From Mesorhizobium sp. B4-1-3 (lineage in GTDB: Bacteria; Pseudomonadota; Alphaproteobacteria; Rhizobiales; Rhizobiaceae): DNA of 64,000 nt. This document shows positions 44,154 to 52,476 of the stretch, piece after piece. The notes under the pieces are model-generated. The model saw nothing but the letters and a program-made list of their open reading frames with translations. It ran no database searches and was not told the origin of the DNA. Made by a program: the position numbers and the translations under genes. The stretch is taken from the NCBI RefSeq assembly GCF_006439355.1, contig NZ_VFTG01000023.1, positions 1 through 64,000 of the forward strand. Direction: 5' to 3'. Numbering within the stretch: position 1 is the stretch's first letter; each line of letters begins with the position of its first letter.

Positions 44154-44741
44154 TCACGACATCCGGCGATCGGCTGACGAAGTCTTGCCCGCCGCCTCGT
44201 CATCGCCCTCCTTATCGGGCAACGCCAACTCCTCCCCCAGCGCCGCGATCAGCGAAGCGACGCGGCCGCGAACGCGCGGTGGAAGGTTCATCAGCCCCTC
44301 GATCAGGTGTCTCCCCTCGGCACTGGCGATGAACTCCAGGCGCTCATCGACAGGCAAGGGCCGCGCCCGATCGCGGCTCTCGTCATTTCCGGCCAGGCCT
44401 TCGAAGAAGCGGCTGACGGGAACGCCGAGCGAGATGGCGATCTCGTAGAGCATCGAGGCACTGACGCGATTGCGCGCATTCTCGTATTTCTGGAGCTGCT
44501 GGAAACTGATGCCGATCGCCCGTGCGAGCTGGCCCTGCGAGACGTCGGACTGGACGCGGACCGTCGCAATCTGCCTGCCGACATGCCGATCGGCGGGATG
44601 AGGGTCGTTCTCGGCTGCGGACCTTCGCGTTGTCCGAAGCAGGACGGGACGTTGCGGTTTCAACAATGCCTTGCGACGCTCCAAACTGTTCCGCCGAGAA
44701 GACGTCTGCCGCGATTCGCGCAGAAGTCTCGCTCTCGGCAA
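44154..44741 (-). CDS. XRE-family regulator (rhizobial type)
   Basis: This frame of up to 195 residues has an HTH_XRE domain around residues 55-110 (GQLARAIGISFQQLQKYENA, NRVSASMLYEIAISLGVPVS) and an acidic C-terminus. It matches the common rhizobial regulator type with HVGRxIATVRVQSD before the helix-turn-helix. The first 45 residues are basic and unlike that type, so the true start is probably internal or the 5' end is altered. It is divergent from another small XRE gene and converges with capA. Confidence 0.75.
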   Translation of the reverse strand: MPRARLLRESRQTSSRRNSLERRKALLKPQRPVLLRTTRRSAAENDPHPADRHVGRQIATVRVQSDVSQGQLARAIGISFQQLQKYENARNRVSASMLYEIAISLGVPVSRFFEGLAGNDESRDRARPLPVDERLEFIASAEGRHLIEGLMNLPPRVRGRVASLIAALGEELALPDKEGDDEAAGKTSSADRRMS

Positions 44742-44767
44742 TCAGCAAATCAGACAGCCACATAATA

Positions 44768-44800
44768 CACCTTATGAGGCCTAAAATAACCCTATAGGTG
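44768..44800. promoter_or_regulatory. Inverted repeat between divergent XRE genes
   Basis: CACCT at 44768-44772 and AGGTG at 44796-44800 are outer arms of an imperfect inverted repeat that also pairs TATGAGG-like with CCCTATA-like bases. It lies between the two regulator starts and may be a shared operator. Confidence 0.4.
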
Positions 44801-44832
44801 GCAAAGACCCTGCCCCTGCCGTTTGTGGACGC

Positions 44833-45069
44833 ATGGTCAGTCCACGACAGATTCGAGCCGCGCGGGCTTTGCTCGGTTGGTCGCAGCAGGAGCTTGCCGA
44901 CAAGGCGATCGTCTCGCTCAACGCGCTGGCTCGTCTGGAGAACGGCAAGGTCGATTCCCGGGTCAGCACGATGCAGGCCATCGAAGCAGCCCTGACCAGG
45001 GCCGGCGTCGAGTTCTTGCCCGTTGGACAAAAGGGCGAGGGTGTTCGCCTCCTCGATCCTCAGGCTTGA
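44833..45069 (+). CDS. Small XRE-family regulator
   Basis: This 78-residue protein begins MVSPRQIRAARALLGWSQQE and continues LADKAIVSLNALARLENGKV, a complete HTH_XRE domain of the type found as antitoxin-like or standalone regulators in rhizobia. A C-terminal EFLPVGQKGEGVRLL strand pair completes the domain. It overlaps the end of the convergent gene by 10 bases. Confidence 0.82.
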   Translation: MVSPRQIRAARALLGWSQQELADKAIVSLNALARLENGKVDSRVSTMQAIEAALTRAGVEFLPVGQKGEGVRLLDPQA

Positions 45070-45623
45070 GTGCCCAGCCCCATCTGCTGGTCGATCCTGA
45101 CGATATCCTCCAATACCGAGCGGATCTGCGGCCATGGAAACTCGGGATCGTCCTGTGAAGGCTGCCCTTCCCTCAGGATCGCATCGAGCTTGGCCGCCAC
45201 TTCGGGAAGGGACTTGGCCGGGGTCCTGGAGAGCATCTCGAGCAAATCCGCAGCACGGCCCGCCGCCTCGCGCTCAGCCTGCAACGTCGCCGAGTATCCA
45301 ATTTCGCAATCGGCAGTATCCCAGCGAGCCTGACAAGCCGCCTTCTCGCCATCAGACGACTGAACGCTCGCGCAAGGAAGTCCAACCGTTTCGATCAGTT
45401 TGCGCTCCAGGCACTGCTGCTGACGGCAAAGTCTCTGAGCCTCCTCATAAGCATCCTGCCATTTCCACCATAGGGCTTCCGCAGGCCCGGTCTGCTGGCG
45501 TCTATTCGGATCTCTGCCGGCAAAGGAATTTCGGATTGATCTCGCAATTGCACTTGCCATGCCGACAACAGCTCTCCTGTGGGTGACGAGAGGCAAAGTC
45601 GTGGTATTGTCGGAATCAGCCAT
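45060..45623 (-). CDS. Hypothetical protein (rhizobial)
   Basis: This 187-residue protein begins MADSDNTTTLPLVTHRRAVV, with a weakly hydrophobic segment and then charged helices (WWKWQDAYEEAQRLCRQQQC, LQAEREAAGRAADLLEML). The MADSDNTTTLP-like start recurs in Mesorhizobium hypothetical proteins in my memory, often near phage or accessory regions; the function is unknown. Confidence 0.65.
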   Translation of the reverse strand: MADSDNTTTLPLVTHRRAVVGMASAIARSIRNSFAGRDPNRRQQTGPAEALWWKWQDAYEEAQRLCRQQQCLERKLIETVGLPCASVQSSDGEKAACQARWDTADCEIGYSATLQAEREAAGRAADLLEMLSRTPAKSLPEVAAKLDAILREGQPSQDDPEFPWPQIRSVLEDIVRIDQQMGLGTQA

Positions 45624-45657
45624 GATCCGAGCTCCAGACAGCTTGGGTTGTGGTTAG

Positions 45658-45689
45658 GCCGAACGATGTGTTGGAGCACATCGTTCGGC
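45658..45689. repeat. Perfect 13-bp-stem hairpin
   Basis: GCCGAACGATGTG and CACATCGTTCGGC enclose the loop TTGGAG. It lies 35 bases upstream of the hypothetical gene at 45060-45623 and upstream of the RHH gene. There is no T tract, so it is not a standard terminator; a protein-binding site, an RNA structure or a REP-like element are the options. Confidence 0.7.
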
Positions 45690-45720
45690 TGCGCAGAGGC
45701 AACCACGGATTACGTACATA

Positions 45721-45733
45721 CCGTACATTACGG
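45721..45733. promoter_or_regulatory. Short palindrome before the RHH gene
   Basis: CCGTA-CAT-TACGG has perfect 5-bp arms and sits within repeats of GTACAT (TACGTACATACCGTACAT). It ends 9 bases before the preferred TTG start of the ribbon-helix-helix protein and may be its operator. Confidence 0.4.
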
Positions 45734-45742
45734 ACATCGCCC

Positions 45743-45910
45743 TTGTCAAATACTCCGGAACCGGTCGAGACTAAAACCGAACGCTTCGAGTTGCGGCTCT
45801 CGACCGACTTGCTCAGTCGCATTGACGAATGGCGTCGCGCTCAACCAGATCTCCCCAGCAGATCTGAAGCGTTCCGGCGACTTGTGGAGGCTGGTCTAGC
45901 TGCAAAATAG
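45743..45910 (+). CDS. Ribbon-helix-helix DNA-binding protein
   Basis: The protein is 55 residues from a TTG start (MSNTPEPVETKTERF) and ends with the RHH pattern ERFELRLSTDLLSRIDEWRR and SRSEAFRRLVEAGL. The frame is open upstream to a GTG at 45650, but that extension runs through a perfect hairpin and a palindrome, so the short form is preferred. It resembles CopG/ParD-like antitoxin or autoregulator folds; no partner toxin is evident. Confidence 0.65.
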   Translation: MSNTPEPVETKTERFELRLSTDLLSRIDEWRRAQPDLPSRSEAFRRLVEAGLAAK

Positions 45911-46363
45911 CCTGGCCACACACCGATGCTGGATGAAGGCGTCTCCGGACGATCGCGATCCACTCTGAGGAATCAATTTCCCGAGCGGCGATGCAGGCAG
46001 GCAAAGTTAACGCCCGCTGGTCGCCTAAACTGGCGGATGCTACTGTTAGCCCGGCCAGTTCCAGACTGCCCTTTATGCGACTTTAGGCGCACAAATCATG
46101 AACAAAGGCTGCAATCGGGTTAAGCGGCTAGAACTCCTCCTGATCGACGAGTTCACATCGTGCTTGACATTAGGCTCACCCCCGCCCGTAATTGGTGTCT
46201 CGAACGCCAAGAACGGTCCAAATGGCCGGTTAACAAGCCCCCCGAGACAACGACCGTGCAAGGGATAGCCATACAAATCTCTGCCGCCTTTGCTTCGGTA
46301 CTACCTAGTTGACTGAGACAAATGCTTGTTGACAATGACTTGGCGTAGATTCCTTATATAAAC
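45911..46363. other. Intergenic region at the left edge of the defence island
   Basis: This stretch of 453 bases has no supported gene; frames on either strand are short and without family features. It ends with the promoter-like elements in front of the ABC-3C operon. No integrase, att repeat or tRNA was seen. Confidence 0.45.
46329..46358 (+). promoter_or_regulatory. Promoter of the ABC-3C operon
   Basis: TTGACA (46329-46334) and CTTATA (46353-46358) are spaced 18 bases apart, close to a sigma-70 consensus. Transcription would begin near 46365, almost on top of the most upstream GTG at 46364. Confidence 0.6.
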
Positions 46364-47512
46364 GTGGTGGGCGACTCAGAAACCTTGACTGCGGATCACG
46401 ACGCTGCCGCGCCGTCGGAGGACGGCGCGGCAGCGGATTTTGTCGAGACAGAGCCAGCCCCGCCTAGCCTTACGATGCTCTCACCAACGCAGGTGCAGAG
46501 CGGGCCACCTATCGAACCTTTGGTCCGCATCGTCACCTACGATCCGGCGCAGTGGGAGACCTTCATCGAAGAGTGGGTCTCGTCTCTCAAGACGAAGTAT
46601 CACAAGGTACTGCGTTACACCGGCGCGAACGATCGCGGTATCGATGTCGCAGGCTTCGCTGACAAGAACTATTTGCAAGGGGTTTGGGACAATTACCAGT
46701 GCAAGCACTACCGCGACGCCATCACGCCAGGTACCGCATGGCCAGAAATCGGCAAGATGCTCTGGCACTCGTTTAACGGTGAATTTGTTCCGCCCCGCGC
46801 CTACTACTTCGTCGCCCCGCGCGGGACCGGGACTACGCTCACGCAGTTCCTCACTAATGCGCCGGCGTTGAAGGCGGCACTAACCGAGGCTTGGCCCAAG
46901 GCCGTCGCCGACAAAATCACCGCCACGCAGTCTGTAAAGCTCGAAGGCAAGTTCGCGGAATATGTCGGCGCTTTCGACTTCTCGATATTTCAGCCGATGT
47001 CACCCCGCGAAGTGATCGAGCAACATCGCGCCACGCCCTATTTCATCGCTCGCTTCGGCGGCGGCTTGCCGCCCCGCCCCGTCGTAGGTGCACCTCCAAC
47101 AGACCTGGGGGAACATGAGAGCGTCTATGTCGCCCGTCTTCTCGCCGCCTACGCCGATCATACCAAAACGAATGTTCCCGATCTTGCCGCGCTGAAGGCG
47201 TGGAAACCGCTCGAAGATCATTTCAAGCGGCAGCGCGAGTGCTTCTACCATGCCGAAGCTTTGCGCGTTTTTGTTCGGGACAAGGTGGAACCCGGCACCT
47301 TCGAGGGGTTGCAGGAAGAAATCTACCATGGTGTAGCGGACACCGCCGATAGTGACCATGCTGACGGGTTTGAGCGAGTTAAGGCTGTAACACAGGCGGC
47401 GCAGGACGTTCCGCTCGACGCCCACCCACTGGGTGCGAGCGCACTTGTGAAAGACAAGCGAGGCATTTGCCATCAGCTCGCTAATGAAGACCGACTCAAA
47501 TGGACGAAATAG
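46364..47512 (+). CDS. ABC-3C system effector with restriction-endonuclease domain
   Basis: The protein is up to 382 residues. A restriction-endonuclease-like domain spans about residues 55-130, with GANDRGIDVAGF (Asp94) and NYQCKHY (Gln112-x-Lys114), a QxK variant of the PD-(D/E)xK site. The C-terminal region (DADGFERVKAVTQ-like, ending GICHQLANEDRLKW) fits the CTD of ABC three-component conflict systems. It would cleave nucleic acid when released by the ATPase partner. The start is uncertain because the promoter overlaps the GTG at 46364; an ATG at 46475 would keep the nuclease domain. It overlaps the next gene by 13 bases. Confidence 0.78.
   Translation: MVGDSETLTADHDAAAPSEDGAAADFVETEPAPPSLTMLSPTQVQSGPPIEPLVRIVTYDPAQWETFIEEWVSSLKTKYHKVLRYTGANDRGIDVAGFADKNYLQGVWDNYQCKHYRDAITPGTAWPEIGKMLWHSFNGEFVPPRAYYFVAPRGTGTTLTQFLTNAPALKAALTEAWPKAVADKITATQSVKLEGKFAEYVGAFDFSIFQPMSPREVIEQHRATPYFIARFGGGLPPRPVVGAPPTDLGEHESVYVARLLAAYADHTKTNVPDLAALKAWKPLEDHFKRQRECFYHAEALRVFVRDKVEPGTFEGLQEEIYHGVADTADSDHADGFERVKAVTQAAQDVPLDAHPLGASALVKDKRGICHQLANEDRLKWTK
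46403..46434 (+). repeat. Perfect 14-bp-stem hairpin in the 5' end of the ABC-3C effector gene
   Basis: GCTGCCGCGCCGTC and GACGGCGCGGCAGC enclose the loop GGAG. It lies about 40 bases after the predicted transcription start, within the low-complexity first 25 codons of the effector. The loop itself is a Shine-Dalgarno-like GGAG. Confidence 0.7.
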
Positions 47513-48003
47513 CCCGCGACCAGTTTTCGTTGACGTTCAACGGCCCGCTCGAGGCTGGCGTTCGCGCGGTCGCTGTGTTGGGCGCAGCCTTTCCGCGCGC
47601 CTATGACATTCAGCGGCTCACGGCGTTCGACTATCTGCTGGTGCGAACGCATCAATTAGGCGGACCCGACGACCTGCATCCAGGGACGCCGATCCAGACG
47701 CCGGCAACTGAAGTCCGACGCCGGGTGGTTCAGGACGCCCTGCATCTGATGATGACGCGCGATCTGGTCACGCGGGTCGTCAACGAAAAGGGGATCTCTT
47801 ATCGGGCAGGTGAGGGTGCCGCGATGTTTCTCGATTCATTGCGTACGCCCTATATCGCAGCGTTGAAGGACCGGGCTGACTGGCTCGTCTACCATCTTGC
47901 GGATTACACAGACTTTGCGCTCGATGCGTTGATGCGCAAATTCTTCGACACTTGGGTTGTAGAGTTCCAGAACGTCGAACGCAGCCTCGGTGCAAGCGCA
48001 TGA
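47500..48003 (+). CDS. ABC-3C middle component
   Basis: This 167-residue protein begins MDEIARDQFSLTFNGPLEAG and contains AFDYLLVRTHQLGGPDDLHP and LHLMMTRDLVTRVVNEKGIS. Its size, position between effector and ATPase, and winged-helix-like pattern match the middle components (MC) described for ABC-3C systems. It probably bridges the effector CTD and the ATPase. It overlaps both neighbours (13 bases upstream, ATGA downstream). Confidence 0.75.
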   Translation: MDEIARDQFSLTFNGPLEAGVRAVAVLGAAFPRAYDIQRLTAFDYLLVRTHQLGGPDDLHPGTPIQTPATEVRRRVVQDALHLMMTRDLVTRVVNEKGISYRAGEGAAMFLDSLRTPYIAALKDRADWLVYHLADYTDFALDALMRKFFDTWVVEFQNVERSLGASA

Positions 48004-49862
48004 AAAAAGGTCTGCGCCTGCGGCATCTCAGTTTTCACGGACCGACGCGAGAACTGGCTACTATTCCGTTCCGTCCGGGACTCAACGTCATCCATGGCGC
48101 TTCGAACACCGGAAAGTCCTTCATCGTCGATGCCATCGATTTCATGCTCGGCGGCAAAGGGCCGCTTCGCGATATTCCGGAGCGGGTGGGTTACGACCTG
48201 ATACTGCTCGCGATGGACACGCTGGAAGGGGATCAGTTCACGCTGGTTCGAAGTACCGAAGGCGGCGCGTTTCGTCTCTTCGAAGGCCTCTATTCCGAGA
48301 AGCTCCCCGTGGGTGAAGGCACGCCGCTTGCCGATGTCCATAGCGACCGGAACGAGGAAAACCTTTCGGCCTACCTGCTGGCAAAGCTCGACCTCGCCCA
48401 TAAGCGAGTGAGACGGAACAAGCGCGGCGACACCAACAGCCTCAGCTTCCGTAATCTTGCGCGCCTGGTGATCATCAACGAGGAAGAGATCATCCAGCAG
48501 CGCTCGCCGCTGTCCGATGGCAACTACACGGCAGACACGACGAACACCTCCGTCTTCAAGCTGCTGCTAACGGGCGTCGACGATTCTGCACTCGCGACCG
48601 CGCAGCCGCGCACCCCCGAAGAACAAAGTCGCAGCGCCCAGCTCGACCTGCTTGATCAATTGATAGAAAGTCACCGCCGCCAGGTCAAAGAACTGGCCGG
48701 ACCGCCGGACGAGCTGGAAGGCCAGCGCGAGCGGCTTGGCGAGTCCATGCGATCTCAGGGCGAGCTTCTTGCCGTCTCCGAAACAGAATTCAAGGACGCC
48801 GCCGCGCGCCGCAGGGACATCGCGCGTCGCGTCGAAGACGGAAGAGACCGGCTGACAGAGATCACCGCGCTGCTGGAGCGCTTCACATTGCTCGACGCGC
48901 ACTACCGTTCCGATACGGAAAGGCTTCGCGGCATCGAAGAAGCAGGCAGCCTTTTCGGTGCTCTCGGTGCCGGCATCTGTCCGTTCTGCGGCTCGGCGCC
49001 CGAACATCATCGCAAGGCCGAATGCGATTTTGATGTGGACAAGGCAGTTGTCGCCGCACAGTCCGAGATACGCAAGATCGAAGTGCGTCAACGCGAATTG
49101 ACGCAGACGATCGCAACATTGCGCAAGGAAGCCGTGAGCTTCGAGCGCCGGCTTCCGGTGCTCGAAGAGCAGCTTGCAACCGTATCCGGCGAGATCGACC
49201 GGGTAGTCGCGCCCAATTTGCGTCAGCTTAGAACCGCCTATAGACAATTGGCGGACAAGGATGGCGAGGTCCGCGAGGCGCTCGCGATTTATCGCGGCCT
49301 ATCGGATCTTGAACAGCGCAAGGCCGCCCTAGAACGGGAGGGCGAAGCATCCGTCGATAGTGGAAACAGCCTCGCTGACGTCGACTTGCCGAGCACGACG
49401 GCGGACAAATTTGCCGGTGTAGTGCTCTCCACCCTAGTGGCTTGGCATTTCCCCGAGATCGACCGCGTTCACTTCGAAGCGAAGACGCGGGACCTTGTTA
49501 TCAACGGCAAGAACCGGACCTCTTTCGGAAAGGGCCTTCGTGCCATCACGCAGGCGGCTTTCACGGTCAGCCTTCTCCAATATTGCCGGCAATTTGAAAC
49601 TCCGCATCCAGGTTTCGTCGTCCTTGACTCCCCGCTGCTTTCCTACCGTGAGCCGGAAGGAGACGGCGACGATCTTAGCGGTACTGATCTGAACTCGCAT
49701 TTTTTCAAGTTTCTTGCAGGCTTGCCGGAAGACAGGCAGGTCCTAGTCATCGAAAACACCGATCCTCCTGCCGATATTCGGGCATCGGAGCAAGCGGTCG
49801 AATTCACGAAGAAAGAAGGCCTTGGTCGCTACGGGTTCTTTCCGATCGTTCCCGCGCGGTAG
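48000..49862 (+). CDS. ABC-3C ATPase (DUF3732, Rad50/SMC-like)
   Basis: This 620-residue SMC-type ABC ATPase has Walker A HGASNTGKSFIVDAIDF at residues 33-40. A central coiled coil carries a zinc-hook-like ICPFCGSAPEHH (about residues 325-336), and Walker B FVVLDSPLLSYREPE lies near residue 540. DUF3732 is the ATPase family of ABC-3C systems. It is expected to sense invading or damaged nucleic acid and release the nuclease effector. The ATG overlaps the middle-component stop. Confidence 0.85.
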   Translation: MKKGLRLRHLSFHGPTRELATIPFRPGLNVIHGASNTGKSFIVDAIDFMLGGKGPLRDIPERVGYDLILLAMDTLEGDQFTLVRSTEGGAFRLFEGLYSEKLPVGEGTPLADVHSDRNEENLSAYLLAKLDLAHKRVRRNKRGDTNSLSFRNLARLVIINEEEIIQQRSPLSDGNYTADTTNTSVFKLLLTGVDDSALATAQPRTPEEQSRSAQLDLLDQLIESHRRQVKELAGPPDELEGQRERLGESMRSQGELLAVSETEFKDAAARRRDIARRVEDGRDRLTEITALLERFTLLDAHYRSDTERLRGIEEAGSLFGALGAGICPFCGSAPEHHRKAECDFDVDKAVVAAQSEIRKIEVRQRELTQTIATLRKEAVSFERRLPVLEEQLATVSGEIDRVVAPNLRQLRTAYRQLADKDGEVREALAIYRGLSDLEQRKAALEREGEASVDSGNSLADVDLPSTTADKFAGVVLSTLVAWHFPEIDRVHFEAKTRDLVINGKNRTSFGKGLRAITQAAFTVSLLQYCRQFETPHPGFVVLDSPLLSYREPEGDGDDLSGTDLNSHFFKFLAGLPEDRQVLVIENTDPPADIRASEQAVEFTKKEGLGRYGFFPIVPAR

Positions 49863-50059
49863 GCCTCATAGCCAACCCTGGTCGCCAGGCACCGGCACAA
49901 CAATGCAGTAGCTGCCAACGGGCGATCTTGTAGATCACAAGCTTGGCAAGATCGGACCGTATTTCGGTGGTGGCTTTTAGCGCAGTGCTGGAATTTTGAA
50001 CGTAGGATCAACCGCCAATTGTTGTAATGCCGAAAGCTGCCATCGACATGTCAGCAATG

Positions 50060-51193
50060 TCAGCCAGCCGGCGGCCAAACTTCGGATGCCTTTCTCGATC
50101 CCCACGGGATCTCATAGCCAGGTAGTGTCCAGACACTGTCGTGGAGGATTGGATCAACTCCAGGCTCTCTCCGGCCGAAGAGATTGATGCGCCAGCCCTT
50201 GCGGCCTGTCGAGGCGTCGTAACGCCGCTTCGGCACGAACTCCGCAGCCCACCATTTCCAGGTCATGGAATTGTGAATCGGGAGATCACGGTTTTCAGCG
50301 TCGAGGGCGATTTGATGAAGTAAGGCGCCTTTAGCCGCGTCCTCCACGAGAAGCCCATGCTTCTCCGCCTCCTCAATCATCCAGCCCAATGCGATGCGCG
50401 ACAGTCCGCTTTGGGCTTCCTTATAGCCACCACCGACGTCAGCATGGGCGCCGGCGAACCAGATCTGCCGAATGTCCTGCCCCTCAGGCGTTGCGGCAAG
50501 GTTGGTGCGAAAGAATGCTCGCTTCTCATCCAAAGCGACGGCATGACGGAGGACCGCGATATCAGGATTGTCGTACGTATATGGCAGAGCCGTGGGTGAA
50601 CCGATCCACCCAACTGAACTGACCGTGTCCCAGACACCGACAAAATGCGGCCGGCAGTTTTGGGTCGCTAGCTCCTGTCTGAAGTCCGCTGCAAGCTTGA
50701 AGTAAGCGTCTCGACGGTCAGTGTTGTCGCGCGCTTTGTCGATTGCCCAGAACATGTCCACCAAATAGGGAACCATCGCATCATTGCCCGGCATCAAAAG
50801 GCCGTACATCTTGATCAGGGCGACCAGCACACGTGCAGTGTACGCGCCGCGGCTGAAGCCGAAAACGAACAGCTGATCACCCGGGCGGAAATACGTCATG
50901 ACAAAGATATAGGCATCGACGATGTCACGCTTCAGCCCGTAGCCGATGGCAAGCCCGGCAAGCTTGGCAACCTTGGCACCAAGACCTGTTACAAATCCGG
51001 GCGGAGCCTTGGTACCGATGCCTGGATGATAATAGACAAGCTGACGATCACGATCCTTACGGAGAATGCGACACAGCTTAGCAACGTTGGTGCGGTCCTC
51101 GCTGAACTGATTGGAGGTCCCGTCGCAGCAGATGACAAGATTTCGACTGCCGGCCAGCGGATCTGCCAGAGGACGGGCTGGCTCACTGTTCAT
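50060..51193 (-). CDS. DUF2235 alpha/beta-hydrolase (Tle1-like lipase fold)
   Basis: This 377-residue protein begins with NLVICCDGTSNQFSEDRTNV, the DUF2235 signature. It has the nucleophile elbow FGFSRGAYTAR (Ser114) and the WFAGAHADVGGGY segment (His and Asp candidates, about residues 245-257). The fold is that of type VI phospholipase effectors (Tle1), but here there is no VgrG or immunity gene. It is the third gene of a compact operon, overlapping the MBL gene by ATGA. Lipid or membrane damage as effector output is an inference. Confidence 0.85.
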   Translation of the reverse strand: MNSEPARPLADPLAGSRNLVICCDGTSNQFSEDRTNVAKLCRILRKDRDRQLVYYHPGIGTKAPPGFVTGLGAKVAKLAGLAIGYGLKRDIVDAYIFVMTYFRPGDQLFVFGFSRGAYTARVLVALIKMYGLLMPGNDAMVPYLVDMFWAIDKARDNTDRRDAYFKLAADFRQELATQNCRPHFVGVWDTVSSVGWIGSPTALPYTYDNPDIAVLRHAVALDEKRAFFRTNLAATPEGQDIRQIWFAGAHADVGGGYKEAQSGLSRIALGWMIEEAEKHGLLVEDAAKGALLHQIALDAENRDLPIHNSMTWKWWAAEFVPKRRYDASTGRKGWRINLFGRREPGVDPILHDSVWTLPGYEIPWGSRKASEVWPPAG

Positions 51194-52476
51194 GACAAAT
51201 CCAGGGAAGTTTCGTGGAAGAGTTCGTTGCCCTTCAGACTTTGCGTTGTGAAGAGCGCACTTTGGTGTTCAAGCGCCTGCACCAATGTTTGGCGGGGAAC
51301 CTCAGTGCGCCGTTCTTCGTCCCCATGCTTGTGAGCCATGGTGGACATCAGAGTTTGGAGCCGCCCCGGGTTGCCCTCAACAGACCTTTGCTCGAAGAGC
51401 TCCCAGAGCGATTTCGGTGTCGCGTTTAGGCTTCCGTGATGGCCAACCTTGTAGAGATCGACCTTCTTGAGCTTCTCTCGCACGGCAGCCTGACTTAGCG
51501 CAAAGGACCAGTTCTCTATCTGAGCATCGCCTGGGAAGAGAAGGCTCTTCGACCCGCAGCGAAACAGCAGAATCAGGCTCGTGTTGTTCAGCACACTGTC
51601 TAGGATGCGCACCAGTCTCAACATCTGGTCGGCGCGCAAGCGCTTCGCTTGACGAATGATCCAGCGCGCATCGATCGGGAAATGGCCAGCGGTCTTTTCA
51701 GCCGTAAAATCGGGGAACAGTGGAGCGACCCGTTGCGCTTTCGTTGGACCGAGGGACGAAGCGGCATGCGCCATGAGATGCCAGAATTCGTCCTGGTCGC
51801 GGCTGCGCTGCTTGGTGATACTGTCCGACTGCTCGATTGAGGGTGGCCCCAAAATGTCGATCTTGACCCCGGGAAGCAGGCCTTCAAGCGCGGTCTTGTC
51901 GCCAGCTTTCGCATATTCGCGGGTAGCCGACATCGTCATTAGGTTTTCGACGGCTTCTAGATTTGCGAGATTGTTCTCGCCCATGAAGGAAAGTTCCTGG
52001 CGAAGCGCAGGCGACAGATAGCGGACGCGCTTAACCTCACTGAGGATCGCGCCAGCCACCTGTTGCATGGCGGCCAGTGACGAAACGTGGTGAGCCGAGA
52101 GCGATACTCCTCGCGGCAACGGACCCTTGGCGTCCACGGCTAGTTCCGGATCCTCTGTCCACGGCTGTAAAACAAGTTCTGGTCTCAGGTCCGCGATCGT
52201 CTTTCCCGATGATGGTCTGTGCTTCTTCGTCCCAAAGCCGGAAATGTGGTCCTTGTGGCGGTGGGTGGCGACGACCGCTAGTCTCTCGTCGTTTGTCCGT
52301 ACGGCGATGTTGTTGGCGATCAGTTCGAGTTGGTTTTTCGGGACCCCGTCAGGCAATCCGGTCGAACCGAAATCGACGAGCACATGCCGCTTCTCGTTCG
52401 GATATTCGAACGAGAGCAGGAAGCAGTCGCCGAAACCCACTTGATAGGAGGTGATGACTACACGGCTGGGCTTCAT
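51190..52476 (-). CDS. MBL-fold (ComEC-like) metallo-hydrolase
   Basis: This 428-residue protein has the metal motif ATHRHKDHISGF (His72, His74, Asp76, His77), a FPGDAQ segment and KVGHHGS near residues 350-358. It opens with TSYQVGFGDCFLLSF, as in the ComEC/Rec2-type MBL domains often found in bacterial conflict operons. Transmembrane channel segments of true ComEC are absent, so it is a soluble hydrolase, possibly a nuclease or nucleotide hydrolase. Start and stop overlap both neighbours. Confidence 0.83.
   Translation of the reverse strand: MKPSRVVITSYQVGFGDCFLLSFEYPNEKRHVLVDFGSTGLPDGVPKNQLELIANNIAVRTNDERLAVVATHRHKDHISGFGTKKHRPSSGKTIADLRPELVLQPWTEDPELAVDAKGPLPRGVSLSAHHVSSLAAMQQVAGAILSEVKRVRYLSPALRQELSFMGENNLANLEAVENLMTMSATREYAKAGDKTALEGLLPGVKIDILGPPSIEQSDSITKQRSRDQDEFWHLMAHAASSLGPTKAQRVAPLFPDFTAEKTAGHFPIDARWIIRQAKRLRADQMLRLVRILDSVLNNTSLILLFRCGSKSLLFPGDAQIENWSFALSQAAVREKLKKVDLYKVGHHGSLNATPKSLWELFEQRSVEGNPGRLQTLMSTMAHKHGDEERRTEVPRQTLVQALEHQSALFTTQSLKGNELFHETSLDLS

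Noticed and set aside
36300-46363. Search for an integrase, tRNA attachment site or CRISPR array at the island edge
   Set aside because: None could be recognised; only short hairpins and one degenerate repeat pair are present.
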